From NCBI GenBank assembly GCA_010279815.1, contig QEOQ01000508.1, forward strand, positions 5,604,367 through 5,668,366: 64,000 nucleotides of DNA, in the 5' to 3' direction. The position numbers were made by a program, and so were the translations under genes. Under the pieces are notes generated by a model that searched no databases, was not told the origin of the DNA, and saw only the letters and a program-made list of their open reading frames with translations. Source of the stretch: Brachionus plicatilis. Its lineage: Eukaryota; Rotifera; Eurotatoria; Ploima; Brachionidae. Positions 22,528 through 35,467 of this stretch are shown piece by piece (the first letter of the stretch is position 1; each line of letters opens with the position of its first letter).

Positions 22528-25455
22528 TCAGAGCCATTCACGATTTTGTATTGGTTGACCAAGGCCTGCAAAAAATCCTCGGCTTCCAGTATCAAATCTG
22601 GGATCCTTTTGATTAAAAACAAAGATTAATTAAGATTCTTATTTTTATCTGAATAAATTACTTCGGCTAATTTTTGCTGAAGCTTGGTTAGCTCTTCACC
22701 ATACCATAAATACTCTGGGACCTCTACAAAACTGTTTGGTGCCAAAAGAGTTTCCAGGCACATTTCATAATTTGCCAAGCTTAAATCGAAAATTTTTTGA
22801 GTTTATTTTAACAAAATCCTTTTGAAATTTACATTTTTCGGTATGTGTTTATGGCAGTTTCTTTTCTGACTCTCCAGTCATTGAATTTATTCTGGTCATT
22901 AAAGTCGAGTAATTCTAGCTCTTCTATTATTCTCTCCGTATCGATATCATTGCTTTTGAAGTTTAAAATATGAAGATGATTTCTTTAATAAAAAATTAAT
23001 ATTTTTATTATTCAACTTATTATTGAACCTACCGCATTTCTGGCAAATAAATTTTTTTGTAATTTTTTTCAATGCTTTTCAACAGATCCAATGTATATAC
23101 TTTACTTTCTTTCTCAAATGCCTTAAAAAATCAATTAAATTAATGAATTTTAATTTTAATTAACGATTTTTTTAATCAAATAATTTACTTGGTTGCATTA
23201 AATTTTAACAGCTTACAGAGATAAAATGGCTCTTAGTAAACTTATTTTTTAAGTTTGGACACTGAGAACTTTCAGATATCTTGCGATCAAACAGCATAGA
23301 AAAATCAAATGCAGACACTTAAGCTTGAAAAGCTGCATTTTTATCTAAACTTAAATCTATTTTGTAGCTTTATTGATTTCCAAATGAAATATAAACTAAA
23401 TACGACACTAAATAAAAACTAAATCAAAAATTTTTATAAAAATTTTGTCTTCTTCTAAAAGTTGGTGAAAAATTGAGACAATCTATTCTATTCAAAAAAA
23501 AATGAAATACAAAAAATGTCATTTTTATGGATCTGATGGGAAAAACCTTATTTTTATTTTTTAAAGAGAAAATAAAAATTTTTGATTGAAAAAGGAATTT
23601 AAATTCAAGCATTTTAGTCTTTAGAAGTAATAAAATTTCAATTATATTCTATTTATTAGATCGTCTTCAAATTTATCATCTGAAAATAGAATATTTAAAT
23701 TTTGACAAGAAAATTTTTGAAAATCTTGAAATATTGAACCAAAAATTTGTCTTTTTTTTTCAAAAAAATTGCTAATCGCAAATTTTTATGATTTCGGTCT
23801 TATATCTCTCTTTTCAACTGAAAGCGCAGGTTCTTTCTTCAAGATGTATTTTTAAAAATAAAAATTTTTTATGTGTCATTTAAAAAAATATGCAAATGCA
23901 TAAAATAAAAAAAGTTCTGGAAAAGATAGAATTCGGAATAAAAAAAGATTAATTACAGAAAGATAGTTTCTTAGGGAAAGAAAAAATCATTAAATAATAA
24001 GGCAAACTCTTTAAAATTACTCGACAGGAGGAAAATTGAAGTTTATGATCAGAAAATATAAATTATCCTGTAAAAAGACTATCATTAAAAGTTTTGTAAA
24101 TTTTTATTTTTAATTTTAATTTAGAAGAAAATTTTCAAAATTAACATTCAATTTAAATCTTTTCAAGCATTTTATGCATGCAAAATTATGCAAAATACTT
24201 TGGTATGGAAATACATGGTTTGTTACATATGAAAACATGTTTCATCATTGAATTTTTCAATTAAAAATACTCAAAAATTTTCGATCATAACTTAAATTTG
24301 CCCAGCTTGTCAAGATTTTTACAAATTCACAATTCTACCTCTTGAAACATATAACCGGCTAATGAATTAATTTAATCATTTTAACTAGATATTGTTTTAA
24401 TCTTAATTTATTAAAGTACAGTTGACCAAAGAATACATAAAAATGACCAAATAATGTTTAATAAAATATTAGTTCTTTGGTTGAAGTTTTGCAAGCTTAG
24501 ACTGACTTACACATCTAATCAGCCTTTCATTTTTGTTATTTTTAATTTTCAAACGTTTTAATACTTTTACTATTAAGTATTGTAAATAATTAACTATTCT
24601 TGATTAAAGATAATTATAGGGTACTAATTATTCTAAATATCATTACATACTTTTCCATTATTTTTAATGGCTTGTAAACATTCTTCTGGCGTCCTGTCCA
24701 AATAAATAACAACATGCGGTTTCCAAAGTTCGCTCAGAGTATTTGGAACCAAATCCCTTAGATAAAATCTATATGCTTTAGTAATAGAAAATATAAAAAT
24801 AAGCTAAGTTTTTTTATTATGTTTTAAAATTACCTTGGTCACTAAGATGATTGTTTTCATAAAGAGCTTGGGCAATTACAGAATCACTGTGAGCCGAGCG
24901 TTCCAAAACAACACCTTGACCAGTGCTCATTAAATGCAGCAAAGCGGTTCTGGTTTGCATCCATCTAATGTTATAGAAAGCATGTTGTAGAGTGATTGTC
25001 TTTTTAAAGCTTGGCTCTAAGTGCCATTCTTCCAAAGAGTCTACATAAAATCGCTTATTATCTCCCACATAATCATTTATTATTTCTCTAGCATTATTTC
25101 CATTGGGTAATTGGTATAAATGAGCGTCTAGGTCTGGCTCTCTTGCGTAAACAAAGTCAATTTCCTTAGCCAATTTTTTGGCAAAGCTAGATTTTCCAGA
25201 ACCGAAATTTCCCTCCACAGTTATAAGCAGGGTATTTTCACCGAGTTTTTTCATAGTCGAATCAACAAATTGGTCCCAAAGACCGTATTGCTTTTTCTTA
25301 TAATCAAATGGTTTTTCATATCGCTTACCAATTTGATCAATTGAAAAATCTCTTTGACTCAAAACAATCAGCGATTTAAGATTTGATGGTCTGGCTAGAC
25401 ATTTTGAATTGGGCAAAAGCGGTGCAAGTCCCGGAAACACCTTGCTAAGCATCAT
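22528..25455 (-). CDS. NDUFA10: mitochondrial complex I subunit NDUFA10 (6 exons)
   Basis: Minus-strand exons 24834-25455, 24651-24775, 23033-23121, 22833-22982, 22662-22779 and 22528-22605 give 393 residues. This is the metazoan 42-kDa accessory subunit of NADH dehydrogenase, built on a deoxynucleoside kinase fold. The N-terminus is basic and Ser-rich, as expected of a mitochondrial targeting peptide. Then come FDYKKKQYGLWDQFVD, a P-loop-like GNFGSGKSSFAKKLA (about residues 82-96), REPD, VVLERSAHSD, the strand PHVVIYLDRTPEE, a KKIYLPEMR block and a C-terminal RFDTGSRGFF..REWL. Intron 2 is about 1.5 kb. Unlike many NDUFA10 proteins the P-loop GxxGSGKS is complete here; human NDUFA10 has a degenerate loop (family knowledge). 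Confidence 0.92.
23122..24650 (-). other. 1.5-kb intron of NDUFA10
   Basis: AT-rich, with no gene or repeat recognised. Short frames such as 23424-23612 are low-complexity Phe/Lys/Asn and look random. Confidence 0.6.
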
Positions 25456-26419
25456 TTAATTGAATTTTCTAAATGAATTTAATTTAAAGTAACAAATAAG
25501 TCAATATAAATGGAATGTAGTGCGGAACTTGGGGGCTCTGTGAGACGTCTAAAACATCAAGAGTTTTCTTAGTTGAATTAAATTCAAGAGTTGCAAAGAG
25601 TTTCAAAAATTAATATATGCAAAGAATGAAATTCAACAATTTTTGTTGAATTAAAATTTTCAATAATATTTCTAAATTGTAAATAGAACTTAACAAATGG
25701 ATATAAGAATATAAATTAAAGTAAAACATAATAAATTAAGTTTTTAATTCAAAAAATTTTATTTATAAAAAAAAGCTTTCAAAAACAAATATTAGACATA
25801 TAAAGGAACAATTAAAAAATCAGATGATTTTTTCAACTAAATCGTTTAATTGGAGTTTAAAAACGCCGGACTTTCTTAATATGCTCTCAGAATTATAGGA
25901 TTATTTTTATCAAGGAAATAGTTTGTCTCAGATCATTTTTAAACTTAAAATTTTTTTGACTTTACAACTTCAAATAATCACTATGAAATTAAAATATTTC
26001 AGTTTGCTTGAAACTGAAGCTTGAAAATGGTTTCAGTTTGGGAAAAAGTGGAAAATTAAAACCGGGTGATTAGATATCCCTATTCAAATATTAAAAAGTC
26101 GGCTCTTCGAAAGTCTTTACAGAGTTTTTTTTTTAATTTATACTTTTCACAACTTCCTATTTTTTACGGCTTTTCTTTATTTCTTCAGCTAATTTTACTA
26201 GCAAAATGTTTTTGTTTTTTTATTATATGATTTATATTCTAATTTTTCTTAATTTTTTTCCCACAGCAAGATCATTTAATTATCACCAAAAAAAAATTAT
26301 TTATTTAAAAGGGATAACAACGGTTTGGAGAATTGAAATCGATAAATATTGGTGGCTTAAAAGTAGTTTTACTTGTATATTCTGGCTAAAAAAACTTCTT
26401 TTGTAAACAAATCATAACG
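25456..26419. other. AT-rich spacer upstream of NDUFA10
   Basis: Presumed promoter side of NDUFA10. A short GC-richer stretch at about 25515-25555 has no recognised function. The 66-codon frame 26206-26406 is hydrophobic and low in complexity, with no gene evidence. Confidence 0.4.
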
Positions 26420-26755
26420 GTGTCCAGTAGGCTAAATCTCTGCCAAGTAACTTTACAAGTAAAATCTTTACCAATATGTCAAAAAAGTAGAAGAGGTCAA
26501 ACATCAAAAAATAGGCCTGCATTACAACGTCAGTCAAGTGAAAATAGTGAAGATTTTGCATTGAATCAAAATGCAATTATACCAAATCCAAAACCAGCAA
26601 CTCTTAAACCTATTTCTCGGAATGAAAATGCAATGAACACAATTCGACCTAACCAAGCTTCTCAAACAATTCCAGTAGTGATAAATGAAAATGAAATTTG
26701 TCAACCAGAAAAAAAAAATCTATGCTTCAACATTTTTGTTTTTGTTTTCTGGTGA
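26420..26755 (+). other. open frame rich in Asn/Pro/Gln, possible exon
   Basis: A frame of 111 codons beginning at GTG, so not a complete gene by itself. It encodes RRGQTSKNRPALQRQSSEN and several Asn/Pro repeats before a hydrophobic end. It could be an internal exon of an unknown gene; CCAG just before 26430 could be an acceptor. No domain was recognised. Confidence 0.25.
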
Positions 26756-27335
26756 CATAGAATAATTTTTCTGTAAAAAATTATTAAAGTCAGCTTTAAA
26801 GTATTCTCTGCACTCGTCAAAGTTCTTGGAAGTAGATTCCACATACTAGATAACTTTTAAAAAAAATGTTGCCATCTTGTGTTGCTTGTTTTCTCTCTTT
26901 TGAATTTAGGATTTATAATAGTTATTAAATAAATTGTGGCAATGGCTGATCTCGTATTAAAAAAAAACAATTAAAATTGAAAATTAAAATCATCTACCAA
27001 AATTGGCCTTTGATATTTCGATGTTGGTTATGGCCTGAGTTTACATAAGCTTTTAAAGTAGCTTCGTCTTGGACATCATTGGATCTGTATGTGCATCCAA
27101 TTCAATAATATAATTAAAGATGAAAATTTTAAGAAATTTCGACCTGTTTAACTATTTGAGAGTTCAGTGAAAAAAGAAGAAATTGTTAGGTAGCAATTCC
27201 ATAATGGAGTTTGATATTCGATAAATCTTGAATCGATATCCGCTTTGTATTCCTCCACCAGTTTGACAACCAATGGAACAGAATGACTCAATCTTTCCCT
27301 GATATATCTCTTAATCAACTCAAAAAGTCAGTTTG
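26756..27335 (-). pseudogene. decayed LINE C-terminal fragment
   Basis: Minus-strand frames with shifts read LIKRYIRERLSHSVPLV and YKADIDSRFIEY, then after gaps MWNLLP followed (+1 shift) by NFDECREYFKADFNNFLQK. The WNLLP and terminal FK..FN.FL motifs are those at the end of CR1/Jockey-type LINE ORF2. It is older and more damaged than the copy at 15608. Confidence 0.4.
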
Positions 27336-30126
27336 AGACTGTTACTAGTTTAAGTTAATACAAGGCTTCTTGGTGCACAATATTGGAGAGGGTATCATTT
27401 TTTTAGGTATAGATACATCTAACTGTTCAGTTTTGAAAAACTTGTGTTTTTTAAATGTTTTAAAAATGAATTTAAACAAGAATTTCCTATTTTTTTTGGT
27501 TTTAGACCATTTCTTATTAGAGAGATATTTAATTTCTTTTAACTCATTCACCATTGGGTTGAATATGAAAAAACCTATTTTTTAATTAAAATTCGAAATA
27601 ACATAAATCTAAAGAGCAACTTGAATTTTAGATATATTCAACTAATAATTTAAAAAATTAAAATCAAAATAAAATATTTGAAAAGTTAAGTATTTGAATA
27701 TTTATTTTTTTGTACTCTTGTATCGTCGGTTTGATCAGAAAAACAATTTTCTGGTGCCGGGTGGATGGGACTGTAACAATAAAATAAGTCAAGAAAATGT
27801 TAGAAGAGTTGTGATGACTGGTGAAAATCTAGCACATTTTTAATATCGAATTCGAATTGAAATTTCATTTATTTTATGATTTTTTTTTCAATTTTTGTTT
27901 TCAAATATTAAATCGATTTTTATTATATTCGATTTTTGATTCCAAAATTTTCTATTTTAAAATTTATTTCGAATATCTTAGAGATTCGATTTTTAATTTA
28001 AATAAGTTAATTTTCAAATATATTTTTTAATTAATTATATTCAAAAATAAATTAAAACGTAATTTTCATTTGAAAGGCTAATTATTTGAATATTCATTTC
28101 GATTCCATTACTTGTCTCTTTTGACTAAATTTCAGATTGAAAACCTTAAAATTTCAAAATGAAAATTTAAGAAAAAAACGAATTACAATTAATCAAAAAT
28201 TAACAAAAATAATTTTAGTGATGAAATCAATTTTTATTCAAATACAAAAAAAAATTAAAGTAAAATTTTAAGTTAAAATGCAAAATTATATATTTGATTC
28301 TTTTTACAATACAATTTTGAGATTCAAATTTTTAATTGATTTGAATTTTTTTTTCAGATACCAAATTATATTCCATTTGAAGGTTGTGCGTAAAAAGCTG
28401 ATCTGAATTTTTGGCATCTAATTTTATTTTTTATTAAGATGTAAAATATTTGATCAGTAAAATATTTTTTTTGAAGATATATAATTTTTGGTGCAGATAT
28501 TTTATTCAATAGGTGTCTATTTTTTGAAGATGATATATTTGGGTGTAGAGTAAAATTTTTTAACTATTTACTAATTTAAGACTTTATTAATTTTTTTTGA
28601 ATTAATTTTCTTAATATTTGCTATTTTAAAAATAAAAAAACTCTAAATTTTTACTTCAAAACAAAAAAAAATATTTTAAGATAGAAAAATTTGATCATTT
28701 GAACTCAATTTTCAAATCTCAAAATAAACTCTTTGGTCTTAAATGTAATAAATAATAAGACTTTATCCAATATCTATCAAGAAATATTTTTGAACAATAA
28801 AAATCAGAATATTTGATTTTTAATTGTGTAATTACTACTTGACTCTAAAATTTATATTTAAAGTCTGATCTGTAAAACTTGCCTGGCTTTCGTCAACACC
28901 AGAGGTTCCTTTGTAAATTATTAAGACTTTTGATAAGATCTGACACCATGATATTTTTATTTAAAATGATTTAATGAATTCTCTGTATTTTCTCTTTTTT
29001 TTAATAGATGGTTAAAAAATGTGTTTGAAATTTAGTTGCCAGGATAATTTAAAATTTCAAAAGGCGTAATTTTGATGAAAACCTATGACATTGTAAATAG
29101 CTTCAAACATTTTATTATGTTTCGAACAATCACTATATTAAGAAAATAAAAAGCATTAATACTATTTTCGTTTGTTAGTTCGATTGATTTGGTCTTTTTC
29201 TCATTATTAAATAACTAATTAAAAATATAATAATCTTAAAGATACTGAATATCAGTAATTTTAATGAACATTGTGTGAGGATTTTTTTAATAGAGAAAAA
29301 CTAGAATGACATGGTTCTTTCAGAAGAAAAAGAAAAAACAACCGAGCTAAAAAAATAAAAAATTAGTGATCTTGAACTTTTAAATGGCCCAAAAGTTCAA
29401 TTTTTTTTACTTATTTTCTTAATTAGGATTTGAAAAAATTAAAAATATGTTGTGAATACCCTAGAAAATAAAAATAAACATGAATCGTTTAATTGAAAAT
29501 AGCTTGGCTTCATTTTTAAACAAGAAAATTTTTTCAAAAAGCCTTCAATTGTTTAGAAAGTTTTCCTAGACCAAGAGATTTTTTGCGACAAATTATACTT
29601 TGACACTAAAACTGATTTGTTAGACATGGAAGCTTTTCAAATTGTTTAAATGTAAAAAAATTACAAAAATTTCTAGCCTTGGGTTATTTATTTGTCTTAT
29701 TAAATTGAGCAAATAAAACAATCAAAAATAAGTTCAAGAATGTGCCTATAGAAAAATTTTTCAACTATTGATAAATTTCAAAAAAAGAACTTTAAAAAAA
29801 AGTTAATATATTTATGTGTAAAAAACAAATTTAAAAAAAGAATTTTATTTAAAACATGTTTTTTTCCTTAGCTTAATGCTTAGCTCAAATCTATCTTTAA
29901 ATCTAATGAAAAGCATAAGCTGAATCAAAAGAGACATTGTATTAACAATCAACCTTTGAACACTTTGAAACCAGAAATTTGAAAAATTTTAAGAAAGGGT
30001 AAAAATAAAATCACAAAGCATATATTTTTTTTTCAATTTATTATTTTTTTTGAACTTGGGATTATAAATATAGGCTTCCTTAGACGATCAATAAAATTTC
30101 GAGCTTTTTTTAGATAAAGAATTGAG
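27336..30126. other. 2.8-kb AT-rich intergenic region
   Basis: No gene, repeat or RNA recognised. The two overlapping frames near 27345-27585 are low-complexity and lie on opposite strands. Its right end must contain the SLC16-A promoter. Confidence 0.5.
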
Positions 30127-31657
30127 ATGAGACATGATTCTAATAAAATTTTCGATGCTGACAATCAATCAAAGAAGATCAAAGTTCTAGAATCAGATTT
30201 AAAAGACCAGCCAAAACAAGAAGAACCAGAATTTGTACATAGAGATGGCGGTTGGGGCTGGCTCGTAGTTTTATGTACTGGATATTGCTTTGGTATCCTT
30301 ATAGGAATGTGTAATAATTACGCATTAATTTATGTCGAATTGGAAAGAGTCTACAATGGAACTGATAATCATGTCACTTATGCTGGTTGGATTGGAAGCA
30401 TGTCGGTCGGAATTCAATACATATTTTGTGTATTTGGCAGCATACTTATAGATTTGTTTACTCCATTAAAAATCGGTCTTCTCGGTGGAATTATATCAAC
30501 CTTGAGTTTATTTTCATGCGCATTTGTAGAAAAATTAACCGTATATTTTTTTACCTATGGTTTACTATTCGGAATAGGCCAATCTTTTCTGTTGGCCTCA
30601 ACTTTGTCTATTTTGCCACATTACTTTGACAAGCGCTTATCTTTGGCAAATGGAATTATGAACTTGATCGGCTCTATTATCATTGTCATCCTTCCTATAT
30701 TTACATCAATTATAATTAATGCGTACGGTCTTAAAACCACATTTTTTTTTCTTACTGCTTTGAACGCTGTGCCTATTTTTCTTGTTCTGTCATTCAAGTC
30801 TCGGTTGCCAAAACCAAAAGATTTAACTCTAAAAAAGGAGCTGAAAAATAGCTTAGGCATTGATGTCTTAAGGAAAAAAATGTTTGTTGCCTGGTGTTTT
30901 ATCACTTTTATTGGAAAGTTTGGTTATTTTATCCCGATATTAAATATTGTAAGATTTTTTAAAAGATTTCATTTTAATTTAGACTGAAAATTTTCCTAGG
31001 ATCATTATGCTAAATTAGCGTTTCCTGACAAACCTCCAGTAATAGTAAATGTTGTATTTTCAACTTTTGCCGGTATTGCTGGAATCGCTTTTGGGAAGTT
31101 GGGCGATTATACAATAAAAGTAAAAAAACTCTTTATTTATTTTGTTTAAAACTTTATTAATTTAAAAATGATTGAATTTTTTTAGTATTTTAACCATGTA
31201 CATTATCATACATTTGTGTATATAGCATATGGAATTGTTCAAATTTTTATACCTTTTGCAACTGATTATACTTCATTCATGATTCAAATTGTTATATTAG
31301 GAATTATTGATGGAATTTTGTTAGCATTTATAGTGCCCATTTCAGTCGATTTGGTTGGATCATCTAAACTTGGTAACCAAGCTATAGGTAAAATTGATAT
31401 TTCTTATTATTTATTTTGTTCTATTTTGAAATTTAATTTCAGGTTATTATCATATTTCGATGAGCGCAACATCAATTGCTGGCCCTGCAGTTGCTGGAAA
31501 AATATATGAAGTTTACAAAAGTTACGATATTGCGTTTTATATAGGTGGAATAACTTCACTTTTTGCTGGATTAATAATGGTCATTTTATATTTAATAATT
31601 GATCATTATGAAAATAAAAAAGTAAAACATATAAAAATTTTCAAAAAAGGATTTTAA
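30127..31657 (+). CDS. SLC16 monocarboxylate-transporter-like protein A (4 exons)
   Basis: Exons 30127-30948, 31000-31119, 31186-31387 and 31443-31657 give 452 residues. This is a 12-span major facilitator. The opening DGGWGWLVVL of TM1 is the SLC16 signature ([D/E]GGWGW). About 40 hydrophilic residues precede it. TM1-6 lie in exon 1, a cytosolic loop with basic residues follows (about 230-250), and TM7-12 lie in exons 2-4. The R-rich MCT motif near TM8 is not obvious, so proton-coupled lactate transport is not assured; orphan SLC16 members move other organic acids or hormones. It shares most of its sequence with the minus-strand copy at 36678-38143, but intron 3 (after NQAIG) is present only here. 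A haem peroxidase follows 1.55 kb downstream. Confidence 0.9.
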
Positions 31658-33208
31658 CATTTTTCAATTAAGCTCAAAGTAAATGAACAAGTGAAGCTGA
31701 ATCAAATAAATAAAATTGTCGGTTTTTAGATTAAATTTTGTTTGAATTTCAATTTGAAAAATAAAATTTTTATTCTTTTTTTTTTAAATAAATAATTGAT
31801 TAATTTTTAATAAATTTTAGATTTGTCACCCATTTCAAATTAATGACTACAAATCTCACGGCTGATTAATTCTGTAACAAAATTTCTTAAAGATTTTTCC
31901 CCAAATATTTAACAGAATTTGAAATAAATTTTACATAAAAAAAAATTGAATTGTTTAAGAGAACAATTTAAATTTAACTCTCAATGGCTCTAAATAAATT
32001 CTAAAAAAAGTGATCATTTTAAAACATACGACTTCTTTCAATAATATGAATCATTTGAATAGTTCAAAAAAAAATTATTCAAAATTTAAATTTCGACAAA
32101 ATTAATGGGTCCATTATGTTTATCTTGAGACCATTGTTCATCAAAATATTAAAAGAAATTCTTGATTTCGAAAACGATCTTAAAAAATTACAAAAACGCC
32201 TTGAACATTTTGTTCTTTCGAGCATTGATAAAATTAAAAAATTATTTTCAATCTCTAAATCTTTTAAGACTAAATTAGGTCATCCATAATTTTATGATGT
32301 TAATGATTTTAAGTGGTTAATGATTCTTTAATTGAACGATTGTTATTTTTTTTCTCTTGAAATCCTTTAAAGTTTTCAAATTAATTTTCTTCCAGCCTTT
32401 ACTTAATTTTCAATATTGGTTTTCTTTAGCAGATCCCCTAACTCAAATATTTTTTTTATTTTAATTATTTTTCATATATTTATTTATGGACATAAGTATA
32501 AAAAAATTAAGATTTAAAAATTATAAAAAGGTTATATGAATTTGGCTAATTTTTTTAAAAGCTTTATTTTCAAGAATTAAAAAATTCTTAAAAAAAGAAT
32601 AAATTTAAAAAAGTTAATTAACTAGCAATATTTTCTTTGTATGGAATCAAAAATGCATGCTTTAGTTTTTTTGTTTAATTTATAAAAAAAAAAGATGGGA
32701 TAAATTTTAATTGAAAAAAATTATTCAAAAATTCAATATTCAATTTACGATTGCTGATCAATAAGTTGAAAAAAAATAAATGAAATCTGAAATCTAAATT
32801 TGAAATATTTTTTTTTGAACATATTCTCTTAATAGAGTAAGTTAACTTTTGTAAACATAAGATCCAATTTAATCTTTTGACAAAAAGATTAATTACATTC
32901 CGTCAATTTTAAGATCATCCTGAATTATGCCAAACACTCGATCTAGTTTTTCTTCAGGTTGAATTTTTTTTATTGAAACCCTTCCTTAGATCATTAATTT
33001 AATATCTTAATATAGAAACTTGGACTTAAATCGGATAATTTTTTCATAAAACTCTTCACAAAATCCTTGAGGCACAAAAAAGTCTTTGTAAACTGACGAT
33101 AAATTTTTAAATCAAATAAAAAGGTCACCTAGAATAAAAGTTGCTGATATTCTTTAAATATAAAATCTTTTACGAATTGAAAAAAAATTTATTATTTTAA
33201 ATTTTAAA
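31658..33208. other. AT-rich spacer between SLC16-A and peroxidase-A
   Basis: No gene or repeat recognised in 1.55 kb. It includes the presumed promoter of peroxidase-A. Confidence 0.55.
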
Positions 33209-35387
33209 ATGAGGCTCATTGCAGCTATTGGTGTCATTTTGACAATATCAATTAACACATATTTTTGTATACAATTAAAATTAATTAAATCAATTGATGA
33301 ATCGGACCAGCCTGTGTCAGCATCACGCTCCATAGTCTCAATTACAGAGGACTTTATTGAAAAACTCTTTTTTAATCTATCTTCTGAATTAAGTTCTATG
33401 AATCATCCTCGTTCTCTATTAGAAAAAAGCAGCAAACAAACAGTCTTGACTCCCGGTGGGAGTAAACGAGCCAAAGAAATCCACGATTTGTCAACATTAG
33501 GTCTTAAGGCAGCCAGAGCTATTGCCAAAGCCCAAGGCTACCAGGGCAAGAAAAAAAGCAATATTTTACTAAAAAGCTACAAGGCTCCGTCAAAATTTTG
33601 TCCCTATGCAACAAAGCCTTACTGTGATTTTTCCTATCCATATCGCAGTGCCGATGGCTCCTGCAATAACAAATATTATACCTGGTGGGGAATGAGCGAA
33701 ACTCCATTTAAGAGGATTCTAAATCCAATTTATGATGATGGTCTCAACATGCCAAGAAGACGATCTGTAATGGGAAGAATACTGCCTAATCCTAGGAAAA
33801 TTGCTATGAACATTCATCATGAACTTGATATGATATCTCATGTAACCAATATGTTTCCTCATTTTGGCCAATTTGTTGACCATGATTTGACTTTGACAGC
33901 TCTCATTTCGGATGAAGAAGGAACGCCAATAAAATGCTTTTGCCATAGTCACGACTTTGACTGCTATAATATTCCAATTCCAATTGGAGATCATATAAAC
34001 AAAGACCAGCGATGCATGGTAACTCCAAGATCAGCAGCAAGTTTCAAAAAATTCAATTGTCATCTGGGACACAGGGAACAGCTCAATTTGTTGACACACT
34101 GGCTCGACATGAGTCAAACATACGGCAATGATTTGAAGACAAATCTAAAACTTCGCCTAAGATACGGCGGTCTCTTGAATTCTTCAGTGGTTCGTGGATT
34201 GAACCGAGACTATTTGCCATTTATTCAAGACGGCAGTTGTCCAAACATACCAGCCGGTCAGCCATGCTTCAAATCAGGCGATATACGTGTAAACCAGAAC
34301 AGCATATTAACTTCACTGCAGACTATTTGGTTGAGAGAACATAATCGTGTAGCCAAAATTTTGGCAAAAATAAATCCATACTGGTCCGATGAGAAACTTT
34401 TTCAAGAAGCTAGAAAAATAGTCACTGCCACTTATCAGCACATAATCTACAAAGAATGGTTGCCAATTTTAGTCGGAATAAAAGTGGCTAAATTATATGG
34501 TCTCTTGCCATTAAATCAAGGATACTTCAACAGATATAATTACAAATTGTTTCCTAATATAGCTAATGAATTCAGCACAGCAGCAATGAGATTTGGTCAT
34601 ACTTTGGTCAGAGCTTCAGCTATTAAAGTTGACAAAAATTACCGAGCATATTCAAATTCATCTTTTCCATCTATTATTTTTAAACCTGCGTCCGCTTTTA
34701 AAAGAGGAGGTTTGGACTCGTATGTCAGAGGGTGCATTGTAGAGCCATCACTTAGATATGACTCAAATGTAGTTGATCATTTAAATAATCATTTGTTTGA
34801 AGGCCTGAACAAAGATAGCCCGACTAAGCGTTTTTCATTGCCGGCATTGAATATTCACCGTGGTAGGGACCATGGTTTAGCTGGATACAACCACTACAGG
34901 GCTCTTTGTGGACTAAATTATGCCAAGTCCATAGATGATTTGTTCAATGTGCCGGTTCATATCAGGGCGAAATTAAAAACTCTCTATGAACATGTTAACG
35001 ATATAGATCTGTTTACTGGTGGTGTAAGTGAATTGCCAATTGAAGGTGGAGTGGTTGGGCCAACTTTTGCGTGTAAGCTAATTTAGAATGAACGAAATTT
35101 GAATTAAATTTTAATTTAAAGGTATTTTGGCTAAGCAATTTAGAGATTTAAAGTTTGGCGATAGATTTTATTATGAAAATGGACATGATTATACAACAAG
35201 ATTATCGTATCGTCAGTTGGACGAGATAAGAAAGGCGTCTTTTGCCAGAATTTTGTGTGATAACACAGACATTCAGTTTGTGCAAAAAAATCCTTTTTTA
35301 AGAAACAATTTTCAAACAAATCCTTTGATTAGCTGCAGTAATATAGACAGTATTAACTATTTGGCATGGAAGGAAAATACCTACTAA
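33209..35387 (+). CDS. secreted animal haem peroxidase A (2 exons)
   Basis: Exons 33209-35072 and 35122-35387 give 709 residues. The first 22 or so residues are a hydrophobic signal peptide. A propeptide-like region with a KRAKE site follows, and the peroxidase domain starts at about residue 125 (KFCPYA). Key residues are all present: distal His in FGQFVDHD (about 225), the catalytic Arg in WLREHNR (about 377), proximal His in RFGHTLVR (about 464) and RGRDHG (about 552). It most resembles invertebrate peroxinectin/chorion-peroxidase-type enzymes, which use hydrogen peroxide to oxidise halides or tyrosines for matrix cross-linking or defence. The single intron splits the codon after GPTFA, exactly as in peroxidase-B at 54618. 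MSRB lies tail to tail with it, 80 bp away. Confidence 0.93.
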
Positions 35388-35467
35388 TCAAATTGTTCGA
35401 TTTTTTTTAATTGTTGTTTTATATAATTTTATTAATAAATAATAAATAGATTTTTAGATTTTAAAGT

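Noticed and set aside
27345..27585. Two opposing ~70-codon frames
   Set aside because: Low-complexity Asn/Lys/Phe/Leu sequences of the kind AT-rich DNA gives by chance.
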